DNA of 64,000 nucleotides from Robbsia sp. KACC 23696 (GTDB taxonomy: Bacteria > Pseudomonadota > Gammaproteobacteria > Burkholderiales > Burkholderiaceae). Below the pieces are notes generated by a model, which was given only the letters and a program-made list of their open reading frames with translations, did not search any database and had not been told where the DNA came from. Position numbers and translations under genes: made by a program. The DNA lies in the NCBI RefSeq assembly GCF_039852015.1, contig NZ_CP156626.1, positions 2,390,249 through 2,454,248 on the forward strand, given 5' to 3'. Below are positions 8,989-18,391 of this stretch, in pieces. Numbering within the stretch: position 1 is the first letter of the stretch; the number at the start of each line of letters is the position of its first letter.

Positions 8989-9043
8989 ACGCGCTCCTTC
9001 TGGGTTAACAGCCACCCGGTCGCCGCGGCCGGAGCCCTACGCC

Positions 9044-9073
9044 GGCTTGCCCCGAAAAAACCCGGGGAAAGCC
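9044..9073 (-). promoter_or_regulatory. Hairpin in the rpsF leader, possible bS6-bS18 autoregulatory site
   Basis: On the minus strand GGCTTTCCCCGG and CCGGGGCAAGCC can pair around a T-rich loop, with mismatches in the lower stem. Many bacterial rpsF leaders carry a structured element bound by the bS6:bS18 complex for feedback control. The position fits, but the conserved CCG bulge was not verified, so the role is inference. Confidence 0.3.
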
Positions 9074-9118
9074 GAGAGAACCTGACCGCCCCGCCGGTGT
9101 GGCAAGGGAGAACTCGCG

Positions 9119-9148
9119 ATTATAGCGTGAACCTCGGGCGTCAGGCAA
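9119..9148 (-). promoter_or_regulatory. Promoter of the rpsF-priB-rpsR-rplI operon
   Basis: On the minus strand TTGCCT (9143-9148), an 18-base spacer and a perfect TATAAT (9119-9124). The start would be near 9112, giving a leader of about 120 bases. Confidence 0.65.
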
Positions 9149-9446
9149 GCATCTTGCGGTGAACCAGAGAAGACCGGGGGCCCTTGTTATTCGCGCGAAT
9201 GCATTCATATTGTCGTTAGGCGTGGCATGTGACGCCACGGCGGCGCCGGACACATTGGCCGATTTAGTGTATCTTGACAACCTAGTTCACTTGCGACGGG
9301 CACCCCCCTTCGTGGCACGGTAGACAAGGATGGCTGGGCTTCCCAGGCACCCCTACCGACCGGCGAGGCCCCCTACTCCTGAGCGCTATGCCGTTCAGGC
9401 CAGCGACTCCCGACGCGAGCGCGGACGCAACAAGGTTATTTCATCC

Positions 9447-9773
9447 ATGAGCGAACACATCAAACACATCAGCGACGCCTCCTTCGACGGCGACGTGATC
9501 AAAGCGGACAAGCCGGTTTTGCTGGATTTCTGGGCAGAATGGTGCGGCCCGTGCAAGATGATTGCCCCCATCCTCGACGAAGTGGCGCAGCAGTACGGCG
9601 ATAAAGTGCAGATCGCCAAGCTCAACGTGGACGAAAACCAGTCGACGCCGGCCAAGTTCGGCGTCCGCGGCATCCCGACCCTGATCTTGTTCAAGAACGG
9701 CTCGGTTGCAGCGCAAAAGGTTGGCGCGCTGTCGAAGTCCCAGCTGACCGCCTTCCTGGACAGCCATCTGTAA
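9447..9773 (+). CDS. trxA: Thioredoxin
   Basis: A 108-residue thioredoxin with the active site [10 protein letters not shown] and the cis-Pro loop [10 protein letters not shown]. It is the cytoplasmic disulfide reductant, for example for ribonucleotide reductase and the Bcp peroxidase at the window start. The ATG at 9447 gives normal length; in-frame upstream codons back to 9330 would add an unlikely extension. The 458 bases between rpsF and trxA hold the rpsF promoter and leader and presumably the trxA promoter, with no other gene seen. Confidence 0.98.
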   Translation: MSEHIKHISDASFDGDVIKADKPVLLDFWAEWCGPCKMIAPILDEVAQQYGDKVQIAKLNVDENQSTPAKFGVRGIPTLILFKNGSVAAQKVGALSKSQLTAFLDSHL

Positions 9774-9782
9774 GACGTCACA

Positions 9783-9831
9783 CCGCCGCTGCGCGTCCGA
9801 ATAGACGCGCGGCGGCACCGGTGCAAGCATT
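9783..9831 (+). terminator. Possible terminator after trxA
   Basis: CCGCCG/GCGCGTC (9783-9796) pairs with GACGCGC/GGCGG (9804-9815), but the T tract (9830-9834) comes 14 bases after the stem. It is therefore a weak intrinsic terminator at best. Confidence 0.35.
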
Positions 9832-9845
9832 TTTGACGTCGGCTA

Positions 9846-9873
9846 TTGCTCCCGCCGCGACATCTGTTACACT
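9846..9873 (+). promoter_or_regulatory. Candidate rho promoter
   Basis: TTGCTC (9846-9851), a 16-base spacer and TACACT (9868-9873). A start near 9880 would leave a leader of about 375 bases before rho. Rho is known to be autoregulated through its leader in E. coli. A second -10-like TATATT lies near 10188, so the exact start is open. Confidence 0.3.
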
Positions 9874-10256
9874 ACCGTGATGGACGTAGGCGCCTGTTGT
9901 GCCAAACGATATGTTTGATTGACGTCGATCGACTCTGGTCTTTTGATTTTCAATCCGATCGACGGCACACGATAGGGTGAAGCCCCGCAACCAAGGGGAA
10001 AAACGTGGACGGGTCTGTCAGCCCGGTCTCCATGCTTCCTCTGCGAAATCGGCTTCCCCGCGCTTTCCTTTCCGCGTCCATTACCCCCTCCGCAGCCCTG
10101 CGTATCAATACATCGTAGTGTGTAACGGGCAGCGGTGGCACGACGGCGTCGCATGCCAGCGCCGGCAAAATTAAAACATCACGCTGTATATTCTCCCGAG
10201 CGTCCGCTCACCTCTCACTTTATTCGTCGTCTTCCCTCCGTAGGCGGTCACCCTGT
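9874..10256 (+). other. Long untranslated leader region of rho
   Basis: No supported gene lies in this stretch. It is comparatively C-rich, which suits Rho loading and would allow the autogenous attenuation described for enterobacterial rho. No conserved leader peptide was recognised. Confidence 0.35.
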
Positions 10257-11546
10257 ATGCATCTATCCGAGCTCAAATCCAAGCACGTCTCTGAATTGAT
10301 CGAGATGGCCGGCGGCCTTGATATCGAAAACGCGAATCGCCTGCGCAAGCAAGAGCTGATGTTCGCGATTCTTAAAAAGAAAGCGAAAACCGGGGAGACC
10401 ATCTTCGGTGATGGGACGCTCGAAGTATTGCCCGACGGCTTTGGTTTCCTGCGTTCACCGGAAACCTCGTATCTGGCAAGCACCGACGACATTTATATCA
10501 GCCCATCGCAGATTCGCCGTTTCAATCTGCACACCGGCGATACGATCGAAGGCGAAGTGCGCGTGCCGAAAGACGGCGAGCGCTACTTCGCGCTGGTCAA
10601 GGTCGACAAGGTCAATATGATGCCGCCCGAGGCCTCGAAACATAAGATCATGTTCGAGAACCTCACGCCGCTGCATCCGAACCGTCCGCTGCGCCTCGAA
10701 TCCGAAATCACCGATCCGAACGCCCGCGGCGCGCTGTCGAGCCGTACCGAGAACGCCACGTGCCGCGTCATCGACATGATCGCGCCGGTTGGCCGCGGCC
10801 AACGCGGCTTGCTGGTCGCGTCGCCGAAGTCGGGCAAGACGGTCATGCTGCAACATATTGCGCACTCGATCGCGACGAACTACCCCGACGTCCAGCTGTT
10901 CGTGCTGTTGATCGACGAACGGCCGGAAGAAGTGACCGAAATGCAACGTTCGGTTAAGGGCGAAGTGATTGCCTCGACCTTCGACGAACCGGCATCGCGC
11001 CACGTCCAGGTGGCCGAAATGGTCATCGAGAAGGCCAAGCGTCTGGTTGAAATGAAGCGCGACGTGGTGATCCTGCTGGACTCGATCACCCGTCTCGCCC
11101 GCGCCTACAATACTGTCGTGCCGGCCTCCGGCAAGGTCTTGACCGGCGGCGTCGATGCGAACGCACTGCAACGTCCGAAGCGTTTCTTCGGCGCGGCACG
11201 GAATATCGAGGAAGGCGGTTCGCTGACCATCATCGGTACCGCGTTGATCGAAACCGGCAGCCGGATGGACGATGTGATCTTCGAAGAGTTCAAGGGCACC
11301 GGTAATATGGAAGTGCACTTGGAACGTCGCTTGGCGGAGAAGCGCATCTACCCGGCGATCAACCTGAACAAATCGGGTACGCGTCGCGAGGACCTGCTGA
11401 TCGATTCCGACGTGCTGCACAAGAAGCTGTGGCCGCTGCGCAAGGTCATGTCGGAAATGGACGATGTGGCGGCAATGGAAATGATCCTCGGCAAGATCAA
11501 GGAAACGCGATCGAATGCCGAGTTCTTCGACATGATGCGTCGCTGA
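10257..11546 (+). CDS. rho: Transcription termination factor Rho
   Basis: A 429-residue hexameric RNA-dependent ATPase. The N-terminal Rho-N helical region ([18 protein letters not shown]) is followed by the cold-shock-like RNA-binding domain (GFLRSP...[12 protein letters not shown]). The motor domain carries Walker [22 protein letters not shown] and the Q-loop region. Length and motifs are typical, and there is no insertion domain. It lies between trxA and rpmE2. Confidence 0.99.
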   Translation: MHLSELKSKHVSELIEMAGGLDIENANRLRKQELMFAILKKKAKTGETIFGDGTLEVLPDGFGFLRSPETSYLASTDDIYISPSQIRRFNLHTGDTIEGEVRVPKDGERYFALVKVDKVNMMPPEASKHKIMFENLTPLHPNRPLRLESEITDPNARGALSSRTENATCRVIDMIAPVGRGQRGLLVASPKSGKTVMLQHIAHSIATNYPDVQLFVLLIDERPEEVTEMQRSVKGEVIASTFDEPASRHVQVAEMVIEKAKRLVEMKRDVVILLDSITRLARAYNTVVPASGKVLTGGVDANALQRPKRFFGAARNIEEGGSLTIIGTALIETGSRMDDVIFEEFKGTGNMEVHLERRLAEKRIYPAINLNKSGTRREDLLIDSDVLHKKLWPLRKVMSEMDDVAAMEMILGKIKETRSNAEFFDMMRR

Positions 11547-11641
11547 TCGCGACAGCGCTGCCTTGATACAACAGCGTGCGCCGGCAACGGTCGGCGCGCG
11601 CGGGGTGCAGGCAAACAACGCTACGCCGTGCCGGTAATTTC

Positions 11642-11650
11642 TGGCATAAT
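11642..11650 (+). promoter_or_regulatory. Extended -10 promoter of rpmE2
   Basis: TGG directly before CATAAT (11645-11650) forms an extended -10 element without a clear -35. The start would be near 11657, with a leader of about 170 bases. Confidence 0.45.
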
Positions 11651-11826
11651 CTGCAGCTTCGCTTTTACACCCAGGCAAGTGGCTCGCGGCAAGGTCCACG
11701 CCGGTCTGGTTTCAGCTTGTCGCCTCGCGGCGACTTTCAGACTGATCCCAGACGGGCGGCCCGCGCACGGACGGTGACGCTTTGCGACCCCGGCGAGCTG
11801 GCTACCGCCAGACTGAGGAAGTCATC

Positions 11827-12102
11827 ATGAAAAAAGACATTCACCCGAATTACCGCGAAATCGCTGTGCAAGATCTGTCTTCGGACGGCTTCATCTTCAT
11901 CACGCGTTCGACGGTCAACACGCGCGAAAAGATCGAAATCGACGGCAAGGAATACCCGTTGCTGAAGGTTGAAACGTCGTCGGAAACGCACCCGTTCTAC
12001 ACGGGTACGCAAAAGATCCTCGACACGGGTGGCCGTATCGAAAAGTTCAAGGCGAAGTTCGCGAAGTTCAGCCGCACCGGCGGTGCCGCCAAGGCCGAGT
12101 AA
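11827..12102 (+). CDS. rpmE2: Ribosomal protein bL31, type B (zinc-independent)
   Basis: A 91-residue protein starting [16 protein letters not shown] with the type B pattern [18 protein letters not shown] and [16 protein letters not shown]. It lacks the CxxC zinc ligands of type A bL31, so it does not bind zinc. GAGGAAG precedes ATG 11827. It sits between rho and a strong terminator, as commonly seen in Burkholderiales. Confidence 0.97.
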   Translation: MKKDIHPNYREIAVQDLSSDGFIFITRSTVNTREKIEIDGKEYPLLKVETSSETHPFYTGTQKILDTGGRIEKFKAKFAKFSRTGGAAKAE

Positions 12103-12148
12103 GCGGAATCCGCCAATGCCAAGGTTTTCACTACCGGCATTGGTCGCG

Positions 12149-12183
12149 ACAAAAAAGGGGCAGCCGTGGCTGCCCTTTTTTGT
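12149..12183. terminator. Intrinsic terminator after rpmE2, symmetrical
   Basis: AAAAAAGGGGCAGCC and GGCTGCCCTTTTTT form a near-perfect stem with a two-base loop. T tracts on both strands allow termination in either direction. Confidence 0.9.
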
Positions 12184-12228
12184 CTGCGCGTCATCCTCTT
12201 CACGCCTGTTGCCGTTTGTAGCCTTGCC

Positions 12229-13989
12229 ATGACCACCGGTTTTAAATCCGTCGTTCGCCTGACCGCCTCCGCCACCCGGCCATTGCCACGGGTGGTATTG
12301 CTCGCGATCTGCGTTGTGTACGCGGCGTTCGGCCTGTTCGGTCGGGATCCCTGGAAAAACGAGGATGCAGCTGGATTCGGCGTGATGTGGACCGCCGCCA
12401 GGGGCGATCTGCACGATTGGCTCTTCCCCAACCTGTTCGGCAAACCAATGCCGGCCGATGGGCCCATGGCCTACTGGTTGGGTGCGCTGGCCATCCGTGC
12501 ACTCCCGATGATCGACCCCGGCAGCGCGGCGCGGGTCGTCACCGCCCTGCTGTTTTCACTCTGTTGCGGCCTGGTCTGGTACGGCACCTATCTTCTGGGA
12601 CGCCGACCCGAAGTCCAGCCCTTCAAATACGTCTTCGGCGGCGAGCCGCTTCCGGCCGACTACGGTCGCACGATCGCCGACGGTGCCGTACTGATCTTGT
12701 TGGCCTGCTTCGGTCTCGCCGAGCGCGGTCACGAAACGACGCCGCAGTTGATGCAGTTTCTGTCGATCGCGATGATTCTGTACGGCCTGGTCCGCGCATC
12801 CGACAAGCCTTTGCAAGGCGGTGCGTATTGGGGAGGCGGCCTTGGACTGCTGACCCTGGCGGCCAATCCGCTGCTCCCGGTCGTGATCGGAGTCTGCACG
12901 GCGATCGCCGCCTATCTGAGCACGCATTTCCGCAGTCGCACGATGCTGCTGGTCGGCGTGCCGCTGGCGGTGGTGCTGGCCGGTTCCTGGCCGGTGCTGG
13001 CATATTGGGTGGATCCGCAGTCCGCGCACGATTACCTGCGCGCCTGGGTGCATGGCAACTTCGACTTCTACAGCGGCCCGCTCAGCAGCGTGCTGTTCTA
13101 TGCGGCGAAGAACCTGCCCTTGTTCACCTGGCCGGCCTGGCCGCTCGCCGCCTGGGCCTGGTTCAGCTGGCGCGGCTGGCGCCGTGCGCCCCATATCATC
13201 GCGCCGTTGTCGGTCGTCGTGCCTTTGCTGGTGCTGGTCGTACTCCAGAGTCACGAGACCAACCGGATGTTCATCCTGCTGCTGCCGGGGATGTCGATGC
13301 TGGCTGCTTTCTCGCTTCCCACGCTGAAGCGGGGCGCGATCAACGCCATCGATTGGTTTGCCGTACTCAGCTTCACCGTCCTGGGCGGCTTCGTCTGGCT
13401 GGTCTGGATCGCCAGCGTGACGGGCTATCCGATGCCGATCGCGCGCAATCTCGCTCGCCTGGTGCCGGGCTTCCATCCCTCGTTCAAGTGGATCGCCTTG
13501 CTAGGCGCGGTCCTGATCACCGGCTGCTGGCTCGCGCTGGTCCGTTGGCGCCTGGCGACGCGGCCGGAAGTGTTGTGGCGCAGCGTGGTGCTGTCGAGCT
13601 TCGGCACGACGCTGATGTGGGTGCTGTTGATGACATTGTGGCTGCCGATCATCAACTACAGCCGCACCTACCGGGATGTCGCGTCGCAGATCGCGACGCA
13701 TCTGCCCGTCGGCTATCGTTGCATCGCCCCGGTCCGCCTGGGCGACGCACAGATTGCCTCATTCGGGTATTTTCAGAATATGCATTTCGGTTTTGGTCGT
13801 GACGATTGTGATGTTTTGCTCCGGCAAGACACTGCGGATTTTTCCGATCCGACCGATCTGAAACCCTATCGCTGGCAAAAGGTCTGGGAAGGGCGCCGAG
13901 CCGCCGACCGCGACGAAAGGTTCCGACTGTACGTCCGCGTGCTCGATGCGCAAGCGCGATCACGCCCCTCCCAGGCCGCTCCCCATTAA
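12229..13989 (+). CDS. Polytopic membrane protein resembling ArnT-type (GT-C) glycosyltransferases
   Basis: A 586-residue inner-membrane protein with about 11-12 hydrophobic segments and a soluble C-terminal domain (from about 500). An acidic motif sits in the first periplasmic loop (GRDPWKNEDAAGFG), as in GT39/ArnT-like enzymes that use polyprenyl-phosphate sugars. A plausible role is transfer of a sugar to lipid A or another envelope polymer; the donor and acceptor are unknown. ATG 12229 is chosen because upstream in-frame codons fall in the rpmE2 terminator. The next gene is a MATE exporter after 36 bases. Confidence 0.8.
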   Translation: MTTGFKSVVRLTASATRPLPRVVLLAICVVYAAFGLFGRDPWKNEDAAGFGVMWTAARGDLHDWLFPNLFGKPMPADGPMAYWLGALAIRALPMIDPGSAARVVTALLFSLCCGLVWYGTYLLGRRPEVQPFKYVFGGEPLPADYGRTIADGAVLILLACFGLAERGHETTPQLMQFLSIAMILYGLVRASDKPLQGGAYWGGGLGLLTLAANPLLPVVIGVCTAIAAYLSTHFRSRTMLLVGVPLAVVLAGSWPVLAYWVDPQSAHDYLRAWVHGNFDFYSGPLSSVLFYAAKNLPLFTWPAWPLAAWAWFSWRGWRRAPHIIAPLSVVVPLLVLVVLQSHETNRMFILLLPGMSMLAAFSLPTLKRGAINAIDWFAVLSFTVLGGFVWLVWIASVTGYPMPIARNLARLVPGFHPSFKWIALLGAVLITGCWLALVRWRLATRPEVLWRSVVLSSFGTTLMWVLLMTLWLPIINYSRTYRDVASQIATHLPVGYRCIAPVRLGDAQIASFGYFQNMHFGFGRDDCDVLLRQDTADFSDPTDLKPYRWQKVWEGRRAADRDERFRLYVRVLDAQARSRPSQAAPH

Positions 13990-14025
13990 GCCCGGCCGCG
14001 CATCGAACGCGGCCGGGCCAGGAGC

Positions 14026-15474
14026 ATGTCGGCGCCTTTGCCCTGTTTCGTGAGCGCGTCCGTGTCCGTATTACCGCCGTCCGAATCTCCCGTTTCCCGC
14101 GCATCCCTCGCCCTGCGTCTTGCCGACGTCCGGGCGATCGTCGTCTTGGCGTGGCCCGTCCTGGTCGGGCAGTTGGCGATCATTGCCTTCGGCGTCATCG
14201 ACACCGCGATGGTCGGGCGCTATTCGGCCGAGAGTCTCGCCTCACTCGGGCTGGGCGCCTCGATCTATATCAGTGTTTTCGTCGCCTTGACCGGCATCCT
14301 GGTAGCGCTCTCGCCCATTGCCGGGAATCTCTACGGTGCGGGGCGCGTCGCCGAGATCGGTGAACAGACGCGCCAGGCAATCTGGCTTGCCGTGGCGCTG
14401 AGCGTGATCGGCGCCGTTCTGCTGACCTTCCCCGCCCCCTTACTCGATGTCGCAAAGGCGGATGCCGCACTGCGCGCGGACGCCACACGCTACTTGCGCA
14501 TCCTCGCCGTAGGCTTGCCCGCCGCCCTGCTCTTTCGCATCTTCAACTCGCTTTCGACGGCGATCGGCAAGCCGCGCATCGTCATGACGCTGCAGATCGT
14601 CAGTCTGGCCGTGAAGATTCCCGCCAATTACGCCTTGATCTTCGGCTTCGCCGGTTTGGCGCCGATGGGCGGCATCGGCTGCGCGCTTGCCAGCACCTTG
14701 ATCAATGGCATCGATGCCTGCGCGGCGCTATGGATCATGGCGCGCGGGAGTGCCTTTCAGCCACTGCAGATCTTTTCCCGGTTCTCCTGGCCGCAATGGC
14801 CGCATCAGCGCGCCTTGCTGAAACTCGGCATTCCGATGGGCGTGTCCTATCTGATCGAGGTGACGTCCTACACCTTCATGGCGCTCTTTATCGCCCGCTT
14901 CGGCACGGCGACGCTCGCCGCGCATCAGATCGCCGGCAATATGGGTGCGGTGCTGTATATGACGCCCCTGTCGATCGGCATCGGCACGGCTACCTTGGTG
15001 GCGCAGCGGATCGGCGCAGACAGGCTCGAGGCGGCACGTCGCCTCTCCGGGAGCGGCATCTTGCTGGCGAGCATCGTGGGGCTGTTCTACGCCGGCGCCG
15101 TGCTGCTGCTGCGAGGACAGATTGCCGCGGCTTATACATCGGATGCGCATGTCGCGGCAACGGCCGCCGGCCTGCTGATGATCGTCGCGGCCTACCACGT
15201 GTTCGACGCGTTTCAGGTCAGCACCGCTTTCGTTCTGCGAAGCTATCAGGTGACCGTCATTCCAACGGCGATCTATGCGATTGCGCTGTGGGGCGTCGGC
15301 CTTGGCGGGGGGTATTGGATGGGCTTCGACCTTGGGGGGCATCTGCCCCACGTCTGGACCGGTGCCAATGGTTTCTGGATCGCCAATACGCTGAGCCTCG
15401 GCATGGCCGGTATCGGACTCGGTCTCTATCGCCGACACGTCGTGCGGCGCTTCAAAGGCAATCGCCAAGCATAG
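14026..15474 (+). CDS. MATE family efflux transporter (NorM type)
   Basis: A 482-residue protein with twelve predicted membrane segments in two related halves. NorM-like motifs include WPVLVGQLAIIAFGVIDTAMVG in the first helix region and GIPMGVSYLIEV at the start of the second half. MATE proteins export cationic drugs or metabolites in exchange for Na+ or H+. The start at ATG 14026 has GGAG too close for ideal spacing, and GTG codons shortly downstream are alternatives. A GC-rich hairpin (13990-14017) lies just before the start. Confidence 0.92.
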   Translation: MSAPLPCFVSASVSVLPPSESPVSRASLALRLADVRAIVVLAWPVLVGQLAIIAFGVIDTAMVGRYSAESLASLGLGASIYISVFVALTGILVALSPIAGNLYGAGRVAEIGEQTRQAIWLAVALSVIGAVLLTFPAPLLDVAKADAALRADATRYLRILAVGLPAALLFRIFNSLSTAIGKPRIVMTLQIVSLAVKIPANYALIFGFAGLAPMGGIGCALASTLINGIDACAALWIMARGSAFQPLQIFSRFSWPQWPHQRALLKLGIPMGVSYLIEVTSYTFMALFIARFGTATLAAHQIAGNMGAVLYMTPLSIGIGTATLVAQRIGADRLEAARRLSGSGILLASIVGLFYAGAVLLLRGQIAAAYTSDAHVAATAAGLLMIVAAYHVFDAFQVSTAFVLRSYQVTVIPTAIYAIALWGVGLGGGYWMGFDLGGHLPHVWTGANGFWIANTLSLGMAGIGLGLYRRHVVRRFKGNRQA

Positions 15475-15589
15475 GGAGTACCGCAGCGAGTGCGTGCGGA
15501 GGTGCGACGGAAATGCGCCGAGAGTGTGCGCACTTGGTGATGCCGAGTGCTTGGCCTGGCCTGGCGCAGTCCTCGATTTGAAACCTAAA

Positions 15590-15625
15590 AACGAAAACCC
15601 CCGCGCGTCTTGCGACGGCGGGGGC
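15590..15625 (-). terminator. Terminator of the second tRNA-Glu/tRNA-Asp unit
   Basis: On the minus strand CCCCCGC.GTC pairs with GAC.GCGGGGG around a GCAA-type loop, followed by TTTTCGTTTTT. It lies 18 bases after the tRNA-Asp. Confidence 0.7.
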
Positions 15626-15643
15626 TTCGATTACTGCTACTGC

Positions 15644-15720
15644 TGGCGGAGTGGACGGGACTCGAACCCGCGACCCCCGGCGTGACAGGCCGGTATTCTA
15701 ACCAACTGAACTACCACTCC
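15644..15720 (-). tRNA. tRNA-Asp (GTC), second copy
   Basis: 77 bases including an encoded CCA. The cloverleaf folds, with anticodon stem CCGGC/GCCGG around loop CTGTCAC. The acceptor stem GGAGTGG/CCACTCC is identical in the copy at 16167-16243. Confidence 0.97.
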
Positions 15721-15812
15721 AAACTTTACATCAACATCACAGCGAATCGCTGTTTTCAGCGCTTCCCTACGATGGGAACGATACGGTTCCACCCGCTACC
15801 GCTCCGACGTTC

Positions 15813-15888
15813 TGGCGTCCCCTAGGGGATTCGAACCCCTGTACTCACCGTGAAAGGGTGATGTCCTAGGCCTCTAGACGAAGGGGAC
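15813..15888 (-). tRNA. tRNA-Glu (TTC), second copy
   Basis: 76 bases including an encoded CCA, starting GTCCCCTTCG. The anticodon loop CTTTCAC gives TTC. It lies 92 bases before the Asp gene and is identical to the copy at 16334-16409. Confidence 0.97.
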
Positions 15889-16006
15889 GAAACCTTCGGT
15901 TTATGCTGCTTACCACCGTCGCGTTACGTGCTCTACACAGCTACCGCTTACCGCTGCTTCAACCACCGTGACGCGTTTCGCGCATCACTTACTGCGAAAG
16001 ACCCGT

Positions 16007-16035
16007 ATTCTAAGGAAGAATTTCTTCTTCGTCAA
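16007..16035 (-). promoter_or_regulatory. Promoter of the second tRNA-Glu/tRNA-Asp unit
   Basis: On the minus strand TTGACG (16030-16035), a 17-base spacer and TAGAAT (16007-16012). It is followed by about 110 bases of leader before tRNA-Glu. It has the same -35 as the upstream tRNA promoter. Confidence 0.75.
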
Positions 16036-16123
16036 GCTATTTCTCAACTTTTACGCATTGAACAGCTCGCAAACGCGGATTTACTGCATCCTTCCTCCAT
16101 CCGATGCGTCAACACCGAAGAGA

Positions 16124-16161
16124 AAGAAAAAGCCCGTACAAGGAATGCTTGAACGGGCTTT
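16124..16161 (-). terminator. Terminator of the tRNA-Ala/Glu/Asp unit
   Basis: AAAGCCCGT and ACGGGCTTT form a stem around a 15-base loop, with TTTTTCTTT following on the minus strand. It begins 6 bases after the first tRNA-Asp. Confidence 0.8.
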
Positions 16162-16166
16162 CTGAT

Positions 16167-16243
16167 TGGCGGAGTGGACGGGACTCGAACCCGCGACCCC
16201 CGGCGTGACAGGCCGGTATTCTAACCAACTGAACTACCACTCC
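16167..16243 (-). tRNA. tRNA-Asp (GTC), first copy
   Basis: 77 bases with an encoded CCA and anticodon GTC. It is the last gene of the Ala-Glu-Asp unit. Confidence 0.97.
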
Positions 16244-16333
16244 AAACTGCTCATCATCATCGTAGCGAATCGCCGTTCAGCGCTTCCCTGCGATGGGAAC
16301 GATACGGTGTCACCCGCTATCGCTCCGACGTTC

Positions 16334-16409
16334 TGGCGTCCCCTAGGGGATTCGAACCCCTGTACTCACCGTGAAAGGGTGATGTCCTAGGCCTCTAGAC
16401 GAAGGGGAC
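16334..16409 (-). tRNA. tRNA-Glu (TTC), first copy
   Basis: 76 bases with an encoded CCA and anticodon TTC. It is separated from tRNA-Ala by 13 bases and from tRNA-Asp by 90 bases. Confidence 0.97.
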
Positions 16410-16422
16410 GAAACCTTCGTTC

Positions 16423-16498
<76 letters not shown>

Positions 16499-16512
16499 GA
16501 CAGAGAAACAAG

Positions 16513-16541
16513 ATTATATGTAGGTTTGTCGTATTCGTCAA
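16513..16541 (-). promoter_or_regulatory. Promoter of the tRNA-Ala/Glu/Asp unit
   Basis: On the minus strand TTGACG (16536-16541), a 17-base spacer and a perfect TATAAT (16513-16518), just before tRNA-Ala. The 207 bases between this promoter and gltX hold nothing I recognise. Confidence 0.85.
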
Positions 16542-16748
16542 TCAATTTCGTTCGCTTTTTTCTGCTTTCGAAACCGACCGCTTTAACGAGCGGGGGACTG
16601 GCTTGACCGCCCTGTACTCCCCTGCGTTGCGACATCGTTTGGGTTCGATGCCGCCCTACTTACGCGCTTGCCGCCCTTAGTACGACTATTTACTGCCACG
16701 TTCCTCGCTTTCGCAAAAACGCTTTACCGCTTTCGCTCCGGCGCCACA

Positions 16749-18218
16749 TCAAGCAATGCCGTTAGCGAGGCGTGATAATACACGGTCCTTCCCAAAAAGT
16801 TCAAGCACCGCGTCGATCGACGGCGTGTGTGTCGTTCCCGCAACCAATAAACGCACGGGCATTGCCAAGACTGGCATTTTCAGCGTATGCGCGGCGAGCA
16901 CCTGCTTGAACACCGGGTTGATCGCGGCGCGGTTCCAGTCCACGTTCGTCAGTGCATCGCGCAAAGCGGCAATCGCCGGCTTTACCGCTTCCGTGACATG
17001 GTGTGCCAGCTCTTCGGCGGTCGGTGCGGGTTCGCGATAGAACATCACGGCGCTGTCCGCCAGTTCCTTCAACGTCGCCGCGCGGTCCTTCATCAGCGTC
17101 ACCACGCCGACCCAGTCAGGCGCGCCCGGCGCGTCGACATCGACACCCAGCGCGGCCATGAAGGGCGCGGTCAGTGCCGCCAGGCGCACCGGATCGCCGG
17201 TCTTGATGTAATGGCTGTTCAGCCATTTCAGTTTCTCCGGATCGTATTGCGCCGGCGACTTACCCAAATGGTCAAGATCGAACCACGAGACGAATTGCTC
17301 GCGCGAGAAAATTTCGGCGTCGCCATGGGCCCAGCCCAGACGCGCCAGATAGTTGAGCACCGCTTCGGGCAGGAAGCCTTCGTCGCGATACTGCGTCACC
17401 GCCATCGCACCGGCGCGCTTCGACATCTTTTCGCCCTGCTCGTTGAGCACGGTGGGCAAATGGGCATAGACCGGCGGCGTGTGTCCAAGCGCACGCAGGA
17501 TATTGATCTGTCGCGGCGTGTTGTTGACGTGATCGTCGCCGCGAATCACGTGCGTGATCTGCATATCGGCGTCATCGACGACGACGCAGAAGTTATATGT
17601 CGGCGTACCGTCCGGACGCGCGATCACCAGATCGTCGAGCTCGTCGTTGGCGATCTCGATACGTCCCTTCACTGCGTCGTCCCACACCACCACGCCATCG
17701 AGCGGATTACGGAAGCGCGTGACAGGCTTGACGCCTTCGGGCGGTGTCGGCAGCACCTTGCCCGGCTCCGGGCGCCAGCGACCGTCGTAGCGCGGCTTAA
17801 GACCCTCGGCGCGCTGCTGTTCGCGCAAGGCGTCCAATTCCTCGGTGGACATATAACAGGGATAGGCCAGCCCTTGTTCCAGCATCGACGCCAGCACTTC
17901 GCGATAGCGGTCCATGCGCTGCATCTGATAGAACGGGCCTTCGTCGATGTCGAGATCGAGCCATGCCATCCCTTCCAGGATTACTTCGACGGACGCGTCG
18001 CTGGAGCGCTCGACGTCGGTATCCTCGATACGGAGGACGAACACCCCGCCCTTGCTGCGCGCAAAGGCCCAGGGATACAGCGCCGAGCGAATATTGCCGA
18101 GGTGGATGAAACCCGTCGGGCTCGGGGCGAAACGGGTCCGGACCACGGCGGAGCCGGCCGACGGCGAGGAGGAAGAGGCCGACGGGGACGACGAGGGCGA
18201 CGCGGTGGATTCAGTCAT
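16749..18218 (-). CDS. gltX: Glutamyl-tRNA synthetase
   Basis: A 489-residue class I synthetase that charges tRNA-Glu. The HIGH-type motif is [20 protein letters not shown] and the KMSKS-type loop is EKMSKRAGA. The first 25 residues are a Ser/Pro-rich leader before the catalytic core, which is unusual but uncharged. It lies 250 bases upstream of the tRNA-Glu cluster on the same strand, but the cluster has its own promoter. A TATAAT box (18251-18256, minus) lies 33 bases upstream. Confidence 0.97.
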   Translation of the reverse strand: MTESTASPSSSPSASSSSPSAGSAVVRTRFAPSPTGFIHLGNIRSALYPWAFARSKGGVFVLRIEDTDVERSSDASVEVILEGMAWLDLDIDEGPFYQMQRMDRYREVLASMLEQGLAYPCYMSTEELDALREQQRAEGLKPRYDGRWRPEPGKVLPTPPEGVKPVTRFRNPLDGVVVWDDAVKGRIEIANDELDDLVIARPDGTPTYNFCVVVDDADMQITHVIRGDDHVNNTPRQINILRALGHTPPVYAHLPTVLNEQGEKMSKRAGAMAVTQYRDEGFLPEAVLNYLARLGWAHGDAEIFSREQFVSWFDLDHLGKSPAQYDPEKLKWLNSHYIKTGDPVRLAALTAPFMAALGVDVDAPGAPDWVGVVTLMKDRAATLKELADSAVMFYREPAPTAEELAHHVTEAVKPAIAALRDALTNVDWNRAAINPVFKQVLAAHTLKMPVLAMPVRLLVAGTTHTPSIDAVLELFGKDRVLSRLANGIA

Positions 18219-18391
18219 GAACGGTCTGGAACGGCGTGAGGAAAAGCGAAATTATACTCCGCCGACGAGACAGTCCTTCAGGCAGTGAGGGCGCGTGCAA
18301 GCGCGTGCAAGCGCGATGAACCGTACAGGAACGCTACAATAGCCGACATCGTCGGCAAGACGGCACTTCACAGCCCACCACGCGGTACGAC

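Noticed and set aside
9005-9280. A 91-codon minus-strand frame upstream of rpsF
   Set aside because: It covers the rpsF promoter and leader and has no ribosome binding site or recognisable product.
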